Source: Echinococcus granulosus (Eukaryota; Platyhelminthes; Cestoda; Cyclophyllidea; Taeniidae). Taken from it: a stretch of DNA of 64,000 bases. Below the pieces are notes generated by a model, which was given only the letters and a program-made list of their open reading frames with translations, had not been told where the DNA came from and did not search any database. The position numbers were made by a program, and so were the translations under genes. The stretch is from the NCBI RefSeq assembly GCF_000524195.1, contig NW_020170389.1, positions 1,450,533 through 1,514,532 of the forward strand, given 5' to 3'. Position 1 is the first letter of the stretch. Every line of letters begins with the position of its first letter. This document shows, piece by piece, positions 49,069 through 61,692 of this stretch.

Positions 49069-50055
49069 AACACGCATTTTATCATTAAATGTCATGATAT
49101 TGCTGAACGAGTAAACAAAGATCTTGAGAGGGTAGTCTTGAAAGTGCGACAAACCGTAATTTCCGTGGCGTTTCGTTTCATGTATGAGAGAACGAGAGCA
49201 TCTATCAAGGACTCTTTTATCTACTAAATTTGAGTCTCAGTAACTAAGCAGTTGTTTGTATCTCTGACTCAATGCAAATTGACTAATCTTTGCACTATTT
49301 TATGCATTTAATTAAGTTCTTTGCAAAATAAAATTCCGATATAATAAGGCTTTTAAAATCCAAAATCGCTTTGCTTGATTTGCGCTCGCCGGATCGTAGA
49401 GTGCTGCAATTTTTCTGGGAAAAACTAGAGTGGGAAGCACGTTGCCCCTTATTTCCACATATCCTACACCGTGTGGTATGGAAATTCACTCAAAATTAAT
49501 TTAACTTTATAATAACACCTCAGAAACGAACTTTTATCTAAATATCGAACAAGGGATAATCTGGGATTATAATTAAGATTTTAGGAAACTGTACCGGATT
49601 AGGTGCTGAATATATAATTTCAACCAAACATTTTTTGCCTTTCTGCTGAGTAAAGACCAAACCGAAAATCAACCGTTACTGCTAATTCAAGCATTTAAAA
49701 TCTCCAATGCCCAAAATTATTGTACAAATTTACAAATATGCAAGCAATACTTCTAATTGATCTAATAAAAGGTGAATTATCCCACTTTCCACAGATGTGC
49801 TGGTTATTTTAGCTCAGGTTTGGTTTCCAAAGTGCAGCAATTCCCGTGCATTAAACGGAATGTGTCCGTAAGCCCATAATGATCCGTCCTGTTAGTGTGC
49901 TAAACAGACTGCATCAGCCTCATTTCTGATTAGTCGGAGGCTTTTAAAACTATTTCCTTACCCCCGTCCAATCATCATGCAACGTTGCAATAGTCTGAGC
50001 ATTCCCAACCGCGCTGGTAAGGAGCGCACTTCACCAACAGCACGTCTCCCACAGA
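49069..50055. other. Spacer upstream of the NPY-type receptor
   Basis: No gene was recognised. An acceptor-like TCTCCCACAG lies directly before the receptor ATG, so a non-coding first exon or spliced-leader addition is possible. An in-frame stop further upstream makes an N-terminal coding extension unlikely. Confidence 0.45.
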
Positions 50056-53000
50056 ATGCCGAATATCGGAGCTCCTCCAGGCGAGGTGTCTACCTTTGAA
50101 TGGGGTCCTCTAATTCATACAGTAGTTTTCATCATTTACGGCGTCATTATGATACTCAGTCTGTTGGGTAACACCATTGTCATCCTCGTCATTCTTCGCT
50201 GCAAGTCGATGCAATCAATAACGAACCTCTTCATCACCAACCTTGCTGTCTCCGACCTACTCATGAGTCTGGTTGCGGCGCCATTCACACCCATTGCTGT
50301 GTTCTCTGACACATGGGTGCTACCTCAGCTTCTCTGCAAGCTCCTCAGCTTCACCATGGGTGTTTCTGTGTATGTCTCTACACTAACGTCTACAGCCATT
50401 GCGGTGGATCGATATCTGGTCATTGTGCATCCCTTCTTCTCAAAAATGCGCAAATGGATGTGCGGAACCATAATAGCTACGATCTGGGCGATCGCCACGC
50501 TCATCTGCCTACCGCTCGCCATCCATCAAACCACTACCGTCGATCCCATCCTAAATGTAACAATTTGTACGGAATTCTGGCCTCCTGGGGAGTCTAGACG
50601 GGTAAAGCTTTTAATAGTCAACTCAGAACACCTTTTTTGAAATCTCCACTTTTATCGAATTTTAAAATTTCGGTCAAGCTACAGAGAGGGCCATTTGAAT
50701 GGGGCTTCAGCATCTGCATCAAAATTCCCACTTCATTAAAAAAAACTGTTGATATATAGTCAGGCCTAAATTCCTTGTTAGAGGGCCCATTATTTCGGCT
50801 TGGTATTCGGTAGCGATTAAGTACGCTATCAATTGTTAATCAGTTTGTGTTCCTTAACAATTGTTTTACTATAATGTTAAGGAGCCACGATTCCTTCCAC
50901 CAGCCTTATAATTTAGCGCAATTTGCCACAAATGCGGTTTAATGTTTGTGGCACTAACATCAGGTTTAGTGATTAGTTTATTTGCGTAAATACGCATCAC
51001 ATCATTTTTCTACCTTGACGATTTATCAAGAACCTATTTTCACTACTCATTAACTTATATAGGCTCACAAAGGAGGTATTAAATACAAATAGTATCAATG
51101 GAAGGACATATAGTGATTCCAAAGTAATGCCATCATGCACTTTCCCAGAGATAAGCATCTCCTGATAATTCTTAAAACGTGGCTAAGGTCTAAAAGAATA
51201 CCACTGACCTACATTTTAGGAGTAAATAGGAGGTTTTGAGTGGTACAAATTGTTTTAACCATGTTTACAAGTACCAGTATCCTTCTTAAAGGTTTGTTAT
51301 CTTAATTAAATTGGCAACGCCCTCATATACGGCTTGCGGGTGACATTTGTAATTTGAATAAGCCATGCGTGAATTGACAAATCTAATAGATGCTCACTGA
51401 GTGCATAAACATTAGTTAGAAACCTTTTAATTGTACCGATCGTCAATTCTCATTGATGAATAATTGCAGAGAGCAAGGTTGAGATGTTGGCTCATTCAAG
51501 ATTGCAAAAAAATAAGGCTGAAAGTGTTGGGAAAACAACGAAAGCTAAAAAGCAAGTGGGAGTAAAAAAATCGCACTGATTTCCTAATATGAGTGGCAGA
51601 GTCCAATGAAAATCAAAACTAAATTTGAAATGCATGTTTTCAAGAGATTTTGCAGTTCACGACTCATAGTGAAGTGTAGCGAATGAACCCAAAATTCTAT
51701 TGAAAATCCTTACTAAGACCAAGAAAAAGTGTCAATCTAAAACAATGAGATCGTAAGTTCACAAGTTAAGATAGCGAAAACTGAAACTGTCTATTTAAAT
51801 GGTTTTATTTTTTCAATTTAATGCCTTATTTACCAAAAGAGGTTATTTTACAAGGCGGTAGACTGCTGCTTTATACATCCTAGCTGCTAAATTTTATTGG
51901 TGTACATAAAAATGGGTGTCATTCTGGCGCATCGTACCTCTAATAGACGCAATTTAAAATGCAGTCTTGAGCCTGATTCATAACTTACACTTTAGTGCCA
52001 ATAACTGGTTATTATACTTATAAATCCGTGATCAGCTAAATGAACTTTAAGTAGAAATTTGAGCAGTCTTTTATAAGTCATCACATCTTCTGATTGCAGG
52101 TAAGTACTAGTCTTAGGCTTCAATACAGTCTCTTGAACTAAAGCAAAACTATTTAAAGGTTAAAATATACTTATATTCTTACAATAAGAAACATGTGGCG
52201 AGATTTACATAGCCGTGAGTAAATTTATTACCAACTTGATCTTTAGCTATGCCTTGGCGGAATGTGTGCACATGTTATAACTATAACGTTGCTTTTATTG
52301 AAGCATGAACACGCTAGCACTTGAGTGTATTGCATATTTTATATCCTGCTAAACAGGCCCCCAACACCGACAGATAGTAATCTTACTTTAATTCGGCCCT
52401 ATGCTTAGTAATTGGGATGCTTTAAGGTTTGAGTATGCGCAGCCATGATCACACATGACCAGTGTATTTCAATATTTTTAGGAATGGCATCCATCACCAA
52501 ACGTGGAAAATATACACGCCCAGCATATTTGAACTTTATTGAAACGTACCCGGGACACCGTAAATATGCGGAACGCGTTGACACAAGTGGGTTAATTAAG
52601 GGTAGCAGAGAAAGTTTCCCTTTGACAAATAAATAACAGAAATTGCAATGAAACAGATTTTTAAATCAACCCCGAGGCAAGCGGATAAAGATCGCTAATA
52701 TTTAAGCTTATTTTGGCGTTACAAAATTTAGTAACAGGGTTTTGCTATCTTTTAATAAGATTTATGTTTGTAATGTTGTTAAGTTGATGGACACTCGGCA
52801 GATAAGCAGGACATAGTAAATCACCTAAAGACTCTTGTCTTACTTTGTGGTATGTACTTCAGTAGCACCATTCATCCTCAAGGTGACTATCATTGAAGTT
52901 TTGTTGAGGGAAGTAAAATGTCATTAGCAAGCTGAAGCCTGCAACAGCTTTATTACAGCAGCTGCCTTTCCTTCAGTAGACATGACTTTGTGGGAGTGGG

Positions 53001-55964
53001 ATGCCACAATGTTATTTCTTGGGATTTGTTGAAAAGGTGACTAGAAATTTAGCATAAAAAACAAGACGACGTCGCCTAATTTTAAAAAACTTGTTCTTAA
53101 CTGAAAAAATAAGTTTTAACAGGCGCCAGAGCTACTTTTGTGGAAGAAAATAACTCAATTTTGCCTAAGTCTATTCAATTTTAATTTTTTTCGTCCGTCA
53201 AACCACCTGCAATCGAGCAACGTGGATGCTGGTTTTGCTTTCTATCACAGATATTTTCAATCCTCAGTTTTGTATTTCAATTTGTGGCGCCCTCTGTGGT
53301 GATATCCTTTTGCTACTTCTACGTAAGTCGACTTTTGAGGAATCGCCGCCAACAAAAGCTGGGGTCTCGATTGCGCAGCACTCAAAAACAGGACCTTGAA
53401 GCACGAAGGCACAATAAAACTAACAGGTGCCTACACTCTTCACTAATGCATCATAATATGCCTTTAATGCTTTCATAAGGCATTTGTTAATGTAACGCCT
53501 ACATTCACTGGTTTGTCATAATTCGAGCATAAAAATTTATAATTCCATTTTTACGATCCACAAATTAGGGACTCTGCATGCCCTTGCATTACTGTCAAGT
53601 AAAAACACTCAACTGATAATTACTGCAAATTCAAATTCGTCTTTTATTAGTGAGTTCAATTTCTTGTTTACAAGCATTGTTTTGAAATACAATCTAATCA
53701 AGTGATGCCAATATCTAAAGCAGTTACCACATTCAAAGCATCTGTGATGTTCGGCTGTGCGGATAAAAAGTATTAAATCCGGTAAAAAAAACACAAGAAA
53801 ATGATAAAGAGGCCTTTCACTGTTTGACATTTATTAGTATATCCTTCACATTCCTGAATTTAATCAAGTTAGAAACATTTTCAATTTTGTATACATCACC
53901 GCCATTGGCAAAGTTTTGTCTACGAAGTGACAATCATGAAGTATTGGAAAATAATACCAACAAATTTGGCATTAGTTACTTCCATACTTTACACTAAGGC
54001 CCTTGTCGTGTTAAAATTTTGTATCCGTCTTCTTCACCGATTGGTAGTGTAATAGTTCTTAAAATTCTTTTAACACTTTAACATACTGATCTATCTTACA
54101 AAGCGTGAATCTAAAAGACATGCGANNNNNNNNNNNNNNNNNNNNNNNNNNNNNNNNNNNNNNNNNNNNNNNNNNNNNNNNNNNNNNNNNNNNNNNNNNN
54201 NNNNNNNNNNNNNNNNNNNNNNNNNCACCTACCAACCCAACTAGCGATGGGGGAAATTTCCTCTTCTACTCAATAAAATCAATTGTTGCTTCGATAATAA
54301 ATGGTCGCGGTTATCAAAATATCACCAGATGCACATGGGGTGGCAAAGTCAAGATAAAATTCCATCTCTACCCTTAAATACTACTACAACTTATATTAAA
54401 GCAAAATTCACTTTCCGCAATCAGAAGGCAGTGTTGCCTTTTTAGCTGCTCTCATCATCAATCACTCTCCGCCTATTTCAAGCGAATCGGTGTATCCCTG
54501 TAGTAATTGCAAGGGTCCTACAGAAGAAACCCGAACAAAGTTTGTACATTCTTTTTTTGTTGAGATCAAAAGCCCCTCTCCTTAATTGCTACAACGTACT
54601 TGTAATGAAATGCGGAAAGTTGCCTTCTATAAAGTTGTTTCCGCAAAAGGCATTTTATTATGGCAGATTAAAAGCTGCTGGGAAACAACTGTTGATTTAG
54701 AATCAACGGTAAAAAATGCACTTCTGTGTTAGCCTAACTCGGTCTTGAATAGTAAGCATCGCAAGAGATTTGTAGGACTTGATATATACTTGGTCAATTA
54801 GGTATTCTAATATTCTCATTACCAACTCCGCGGAGGGAACTAATCTTTCCAAAGGTCATTCACGAAGCAATTTGCTGAAAATGTTTAGAATTTTGTTTAT
54901 TTTATGGGAACATCCAACGGTACCATATGGTAATAAACCACTCTTAAATATCGTCAAAGCGACCAATGGCTTTCGGAATTATGAAATAAAATTTATTTTG
55001 ACTATTTAATTCCTCATATTTCCTGCATCGAAATATTACGTATTTAATCATTGATATAAATTGACTCAATGAATACTTACAGGCCCACATTATTTGGAAA
55101 TATAGTTTATATTTTGTAAAATTTATAAAGCATTGCATAACGGAGTTCATCGTTGATAGTTCGGCCAATTAGATGATCCACGTGATCAAAGATGCTACGT
55201 CGATCAGAGTGCCAGCGGTATTACCGTAACAATATTTCACACAGAGAAACGTTGTTTTTTGTGTAAAGAAACCATCTTATATGAGTTACTATCGCATGTC
55301 AATGAAATTTGATACAATGGGAAACAGTCACAAAAAATATCTTACAGGGGTGGCCTTTACGTACATAGGCAAAAGAACTTCCCAAAACATTGCCACTAAA
55401 GACCTAGCTTGGATATAATAAATATAGACCTGGTAGTCAAGAAATGAACCAAGTTTGCCTTTGACTCGACTAATGACCATCCATTCCTCTTCGCCTAGGA
55501 TGCTCATAGCCATGGTGGTTGTGTTCGTGGTGTGTTGGATTCCACTGAATGCGCTGTCGATATACAGTGATATCAAGACCAACGACCCTAATTTCACATT
55601 GCCCTATTTCAACGCAATCTTCGTGACCTGCCATATTATCGCAATGAGCTCGGCCGTCTATAATCCTCTGCTTTACGCCTGGCTTAGTGAGACCTTCCGA
55701 CGCAACCTGAGAACCCTCGTGCCACAATGGCGTGTAAAATCGGGTGCTGTTGGTGCCCTTGATGCCGCTACTGCTGTTGATGCTGCCGCAGAAGCGGTGC
55801 TAAGAACAAGCGGCGTAAACGATATCGACTTGGCACGTAAAAACATAGAGTCTCAAACATGTTCTGGTGATGGAGAAATGGAAGTTCTTCCGTATATTCA
55901 ATTGCAGGAGACAGGTCGATCTGACCTGGGGGTGCAAAATGATCTCAAGAAGAGTGAACATTGA
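50056..55964 (+). CDS. Neuropeptide Y/F-type G-protein-coupled receptor
   Basis: This is a class A peptide receptor, complete in three exons that agree in phase: 50056-50601, 53251-53426 and 55499-55964 (about 395 residues). TM1 has LLGNTIVILVI. TM2 has NLAVSDLLMSL. TM3 is preceded by LLCK and ends AIAVDRYLVIVHPF (DRY). TM4 has the conserved Trp in IIATIWAIATLICLP. A Cys in the second outer loop (ICTEFWPP) pairs with that of TM3. TM5 is split near its start by intron 1. Exon 2 also encodes the third inner loop, ending HNKTNR. TM6 begins with exon 3 as MLIAMVVVFVVCWIPLNAL (CWxP). TM7 contains SAVYNPLLYAWLSETFRRNL (NPxxY). The combination NR-MLIAMVVVFVVCW and NPLLYAWL is typical of NPY/NPF receptors. 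Related peptide receptors (for example PrRP-like) cannot be excluded. Confidence 0.93.
54126..54225. other. Assembly gap (100 N) in receptor intron 2
   Basis: Placeholder gap in the 2 kb intron between receptor exons 2 and 3. The exon phases on both sides agree (AG + G), so no coding sequence seems to be missing. Confidence 0.95.
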
Positions 55965-57266
55965 AGTTTTTTTTGTATCGTTGTGTAAACCTGGCTCTAC
56001 CAAAGTTCTGTGCTGTATCGACGTTTTATAACACCTCTGGAAATATCGCCTGACTTTCAATTAATTGAATATCTTCAAGTGGATCTTTGAGGTCTGTGTA
56101 AATAGTGGTCGGTTGATGGGATTTACTCGAATCGCACATATTGTGCTAAAGTAAAAAATTGGGAGTATTTAGTAAGCGGTCAGGCTATTGTACATGTTTT
56201 TTTAGTTTGCCTACCTTTAGACCGGGATTCTGCTTGTTTTAAACTGGATTTTTAATATGAATTGGCAAGTTTCTCCTCCTCGATAGTTCTTGCGACGAAA
56301 TGTGGAAGGCGAAATTGGCTCAGGCTTCATTTTACTCAATTAACCTGATAAGAAGCTAAGTGCTACTAAATAGCAATGTCATTTCCCTCGGCAAACAGTT
56401 TTTTGCCCTTAGGATTCTTATATCAATTCAGAAGGTGGAATAAATTAAACATAACAAGTTTTGCACTTCAAAAACTACTTCGAGTGTTATCTATGTTCGG
56501 TTTCGTCCCTCAGGTTTGGTCATTTATTTATAATAGAACTTTATTAAAAGTGGAATTATGGGAATAATTACAGTCTAATCGAAGCCTAGGATAATGGGCA
56601 GGACAACTGAACACCATTTAACAAAATGATACACAGAGATTGACATCTTTTATTAAATTTCATTGAATGAAAGAATACCGGCTTTTCGAAATCGCTCTAC
56701 TGATTATTATGTCGGCAGTGTCAGATATATTTTAATTAATTATTCGCCATTATCCCCTTATACAAATTCGCATGCCCTTCCAAGCGGACAAACCGCAAAG
56801 TCACAAACTGTCTGTTTTACGGAATTTAAATTAACGAGGAAAAAATCCAAGAAGTCAGGATTTTAAGGCAAGAAGTTCGTTCATTAAAAATAAGGTACTC
56901 TTTAAATGAGCCATAATTGCAAAAAGCAACGACATTTCCGTATAATATTTTCTGATTAAGCTCTTTTGTAATTAGCAATTCCATTGGCCAGGATCTATGA
57001 CAAACGATTTATACGGTGGCTGCATTGTTAAAAGGGACAGTGAACAACAACCTTCAAGGTCCTTTGATTACGTAACAATTGAGATACCCTTAAACTTCCT
57101 TTTTTATTCACGTCTTAGAAACAGTCTGAAGAAAAAATTCAATCTATAGATTCAAATAAACCAAACCTAACGTTTGCGCATACAAACGTCGATCTCTTTA
57201 CCCATTAGCGTTGAATTAAGAAAATCCTAGAATATATTTAAATGATTGGCCTATTTTTGCGTTTTT
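55965..57266. other. Intergenic, no gene recognised
   Basis: A+T-rich spacer downstream of the receptor. It holds only short open frames without similarity. Confidence 0.5.
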
Positions 57267-57271
57267 GAAGC

Positions 57272-57467
57272 TTAGCGCCCCGAGTCTTTCCTAAGGAGGA
57301 AGGAAGATTTGACACTAGAACAGACTATGTGGTTCCCGGCGTACAGGAGGGCTGGCCGGCTACTAACATGGCTCAGAGGACATGCCGCCCAGCAAAAGTA
57401 CAAAGGTGGAGCCTTAGCTGTCCGCAAGATTAAAACAAAGAGTAGGACAAACAATCAGAGTATTCTA
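57272..57467 (-). repeat. 3' LTR of the complete TRIM-like element
   Basis: Reads on the plus strand from TTAGCGCCCCGAGTCTTTCC to GAGTATTCTA. It carries the family blocks CATGGCTCAGAGGACATGCC and AAAGTACAAAGGTGGAGCC. The outer end has lost the canonical TGT/ACA. Confidence 0.85.
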
Positions 57468-58181
57468 TAGACCTTCTTTTCTTTAAAAAGTCGTCCCCGA
57501 CACTTCTTTGTTAACCTCCCGCTTCAGCCATCTTAACGTAATCGGCACTGTGGAAAAAACACCCGTCACCATCAAATTTGCCTGCAATTAAGAGGATATT
57601 TGATTGCAACGCCAGTGATTCATCCTGACGGTTCCACTGGATCTTAAGTTCCGTCCTCTTTGGGAACTGTATTGGGAAAGGGGAATATGCTGGCTATCTA
57701 GTGTGCCTATTGCTAGTCGTAAGAACATTGGTTTAAATAGAGTCGTTTAATAAGGAATGGAGTTAAAAATAGTTTTGGGGGGATAAGGTTTTGAGTCTAT
57801 TAGTCCGTGCTACTTGGTTTTCACCTCAGTGCTGCCTAGCTATACCTACTTGGGTTCTATGCGGATAGTAGAAAGGTGGACGAGGTATCGCATGTTCACT
57901 TAATTGACATCTTCACCCAGGTACCCCAGACAGTTATGTACCAAACCTTTCAGATGGCTCTCGGCTAGTGTCGCTTTAGTTTTTGCTAACTTTCCTACAA
58001 AAAGCGGGACTGAGGTAATTACCGGAGGTCGATGTCGTTTTTAGCCATTCTAGTAGGGGTCATGACAGTTTCTCTTATCGGTAGTATATACTCTGCTTCC
58101 TTTTAGGTAAGGTTTAGCATTCAGGAATGAAAATCCTAGGGGTTGTCCATTAGGATCGGGCTCATTTTCCGTTGCCAGCGA

Positions 58182-58378
58182 TGCAGCCCCCAGAGTCTTT
58201 CCAGAAGTTGGAAGAGGTCATAATACCAGAACAGTAAGTGCATTGACGACGTACAGAGGGGCTGTTGAGCTACTGACATGGTTTGACGGATATGCCACCC
58301 AGTGCAAGTACAAAGACGGCGCTATGAGTACCCCTTTAAACCAAAATAAAGAGTTAAAAGAATAATAAAATTATTACA
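58182..58378 (-). repeat. 5' LTR of the complete TRIM-like element
   Basis: Reads on the plus strand from TGCAGCCCCCAGAGTCTTTC to TTATTACA. It differs clearly from its partner LTR, so the insertion is not recent: LTRs are identical at insertion. Confidence 0.85.
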
Positions 58379-58383
58379 GAAGC

Positions 58384-60310
58384 GGATATAATGAAGGGTC
58401 AGTTTAGTGGGGCTTTAAATTCAGCTAAAGAGGAAGAAAAAAAATGAGACTGTACTTTGTAAATTACCATTTTAGCATTCATTGCATTAAAGTTTTCTCC
58501 GCCCAAAGGTATATCTCGTATCTGATCAGTCTCAACTGTGCAGATGACTGTAAACAATGCTAGTTAATGATTACTCTCCGTAACGATCAAATACACTTAA
58601 TGCTAATCTTCAAAAATTTCACTATCAACAAAGAAGAACCGAGAAGTTATTTAATCAGTAAAATACATGCTGCACAAAGTCAAAGTGTCCAAGGATCGTA
58701 GAACAAAAAAATCACTTGAAATGTAATTGCCATAAAGAATTTTTTATGATTGCAGTTCTTGAATGGAGAAAGCATTATGTTCCTTCACTGATTACAATCA
58801 GTGATGCTCATGCTTACTCGCATTTGAGTTCCACATTGAAAGATTTTCCGGAAATTCTCATGGAGGTATTCCTGCTATCAATGGATATCCATGACTAACC
58901 AGCTATGCTTAATATGTCCGAGCAGTAATGTTGCTGTTTACGGCTGAGTGGTAAAGCTTTTATCGACTTCCTGCCATAACTTATGTCCTTATTCATTTAT
59001 TTTACGAAACCTACACTCGCCATGTAACTAAAGTCTTCCCCCGAACATGTATGGCTTTTGCATGTTTCTTAGTGTGTTGTGCGTCAAACATTACCACTGA
59101 TAGGTCAAACGGCTAAAAAGCCTTTTGTTCTATTACTTAGCACGGTTTGCATTAGACTAATCTTGCAAAACACGCAAATGTTGGCCACAAATATTCGATT
59201 GAGCAATACTGTCTAATAATTTTACAATTCATTTGCTAAACCACTGAGTTCTGGAACTCCGGTTCCTCGACTAAATGTTTGATCAGCAGAAGAAATTTGC
59301 ATCCAATGGGATTATTGAGAAATGGCTTAAAAATCCCCTTACAAAGTAAGCTTTAAAGTAGGTGGCTTATGCTCCAATTAACCATCACAATCCTTGGGTA
59401 TGGTCAGCCGATCAGGATAGGAGAAATGCGGGTTTAATTATATTAATAGTTTGGAATGGATTAAGGAGCCTCAGTGCAAACCTAACTTGGCTGACCTACG
59501 TAGACCTCCTTTATCTTCAGAGTTGGCTCTTTATATACCCGTACAGTGTAAAGCTTAGTGTTCACTATGTCTAGTCATACTAGTGCAACAATTAACTCTA
59601 TTCGGGGCTTGCATGCATGTTTGTGTCCTCCAGCATATCACGAAATGGCCATGGGTAGCAATCTGAACAACTTGTAGACAAACCTTAACGAATTTTATTG
59701 TCAAGTAGGTGGAAGTTTATGACGCCCTTCCCACAGATGGCGACCAGATGATGCCATTCACATACTCTGAAGTCCTACCTCAAGTACGCCTACAGTGATA
59801 GATCCTAGTGCTCACCTGAAACCAATCTTAGTCGATCTCTAATTGTCATTATTTGTTACGGAACGATGTCATCACAACTTCCTTTGATTCGGTGATTTGA
59901 ATAAGTATTTAAAGTCCATTAAGTAAGTGGGCGTGTTATAAAAAGGAGTCTTAGATCGCGGGCAAAGCTATTTTTCTCATGATTCAACAGTTTTAAAATG
60001 CAGGAAATTTTGGAAATCTGGAAACAGGTTATTGTTTTCCTTATAAAACAATGTAGATGAGAGATTATATGTACCATGTGCTGATTTTTTAGGATGGAAA
60101 GTAAAAAAATTGCTGGCATTAAAAAAATACGCTAAGTAATATAATGACAGATTCCTTACCAACTTTGCAGAAGATTTTTCTCTTTGAAAATAGATTGGGA
60201 TAGACACTGCGCCTCAAAGTTCAGTAACTCTGTGCTTAGCTAAGTTTAGATGCATAAAATTTACCAGCATAAGAGCTGCAATACATGTTTGGTTTAATGT
60301 ACCTTTTAGG
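58384..60310. other. Intergenic; one possible orphan exon
   Basis: No gene was recognised. The stretch 58756-58865 has a good acceptor (TTTTTATGATTGCAG) and donor (ATGGAG/GTATTC) with one frame open in between (LEWRKHYVPSLITISDAHAY). It matches nothing I know, and no partner exon was found. Confidence 0.35.
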
Positions 60311-60462
60311 CTAGAGGCAGTCGGTAAATACGAACCATGTGATGGATCGGACGCCATTGCCTCCCACTTCATTTACCACTACTCCATAAAGCATGCCCTC
60401 TTCCAACTCCTCTGCCTGTTCCAAGGCTATGAAGGCTGTGGTGGAAACGAGAAACACCGAGC
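60311..60462 (-). pseudogene. Relic exon of a protein tyrosine phosphatase domain
   Basis: After the acceptor TTGTGGAATAG, the minus strand encodes SVFLVSTTAFIALEQAEELE, then GMLYGVVVNEVGGNGVRSIT and WFVFTDCL, followed by TAG. This follows the C-terminal third of classical PTP domains, where the family reads HCSAGVGRTGTFIAL, then DVFGVVxxMRxxR and QYVFLxDCL. The catalytic Cys and the P-loop Arg are replaced (C to G or absent, R to S), and Gly-rich P-loop positions are lost. The exon cannot encode an active phosphatase. With no neighbouring PTP exons recognised, it is best read as a decayed fragment. A catalytically dead paralogue is the alternative. Confidence 0.55.
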
Positions 60463-61439
60463 CTATTCCACAATATTTACGAGACGTGATAGCACATTTT
60501 ACCTTTTTTAAGGAATAACCTTTGAACAGCAATGATTGCAATTATTATGAAATTGAGGGGTTCACCTAGTCTGACACATGTTATCTTATGCAGATAATTA
60601 TGGGAATGTTTGCATTTTATCCTTTAATACAGATGAATAACTGGTAAAAGTGTTGTTAAGTTATTTAGATTAATCTTGGCCTGTTTTAATCTTATAGGGA
60701 ACCAGACTAATATCAACGAGGCCCAAGATTTTAGATAGTACTTTTAGACGTAGCCGAATAATTGCTGACTGATTTACTTTGAACTTTATAACTAATGTAC
60801 TTGTGGCGAATTCATTTCGAGAAATACGTAGAGTGTTTCAAGCACGTTTATTCTTAAAATGAGGATTTTGAGGAAAGTAAAAATTTTGCAGGAAAAAAAT
60901 ACTGCTTGTGCGGCAATTTGTTAGATTTCCACTGTAAGACACGAGGCCGTTATTAATATGTTTAATAAGAAAAAAAACAAACCTAGAGTCTTTTCTTGAG
61001 AAATCACTTGAAAAACAAATCATGACACACGGAGTCTTGTTTAAAGCCGGTAAATTTTTACTAGTTTTGCTGTTTTTTCCTGAGCGCATAAATCACATTC
61101 ACCTTTTGGAATACTTGCATATCAAAATGCCCGTATACTTTACATTTTCCCGAATATCGCACAAAGTGAGAGTATATAAACGCACCCAGATTAACAGCCT
61201 TCCCCTGTCGTTAGTGGAAAATTTGTTCCACCCACAATGATCGCATCACCCATCGTTATTCTCTTCGTCATTGGTATGTGAAAGCGTTAATTTTTGGGTT
61301 TTACTAAAATTTAGATAGCGTAAAGTACACGTAAAATGGGTCAGTGTTTCGTAAATCAGATGTGAATATGGGAGATGGCATATTTCATTTATTTGGTTGT
61401 TATGTAATAAAGCCAATTTTGATACCTCAAGTGCATAGT
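60463..61439. other. Intergenic, no gene recognised
   Basis: A+T-rich spacer between the phosphatase relic and the LTR at 61440. Short open frames (60838-61089 minus, 61022-61240 plus) have no recognisable similarity. Confidence 0.45.
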
Positions 61440-61630
61440 TGTAATACACTAGTTGCCTGTTTTAACTCTCGGTTTTAGTAACGCGCCACTTGAGAGCTCC
61501 GCCATTGTACCTTCTCTACTCGCCCTCGACCCTGGGCCATGCCAAGAGCCCCCATCCCCTCTTGGTGGGGCTGCACACAGATTCTCCCATCCGTAGCACA
61601 AGCACTTTTCCGTCACGCTAAGGTGTATCA
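61440..61630 (+). mobile_element. Degenerate LTR copy, sense on plus strand
   Basis: Begins TGTAATACACTAGTTGCC with AACTCTCGGTTTTAGTAACG and GCCATTGTACCTTCTC. The second half (from about 61560) is heavily diverged, and the right border is approximate. The 138-codon minus-strand open frame across 61449-61865 is a by-product of these repeats. Confidence 0.6.
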
Positions 61631-61692
61631 CCCCGAGGTGGAAATCAGGAGAGTTGTTATGTAAGATCAGGTTCACTTTCCGCTGGCACCAA

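Larger units (their letters stand above)
57267..58383 (-). mobile_element. Complete TRIM-like element with 5-bp target duplications
   Basis: Two LTRs in the same orientation (57272-57467 and 58182-58378) enclose 0.7 kb. The whole is flanked by GAAGC at 57267-57271 and 58379-58383. On the sense (minus) strand the 5' LTR is 58378-58182. It is followed by TCGCTGGCAACGGAAAATGA, at the place of a primer-binding site. The 3' LTR is preceded by the purine tract AAAGAAAAGAAGG (57484-57472). The internal part has no meaningful reading frame, so the element is non-autonomous. Size (about 1.1 kb) and structure fit terminal-repeat retrotransposons in miniature, as described from taeniid tapeworms. It must borrow reverse transcriptase and integrase from another element. 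Confidence 0.88.
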
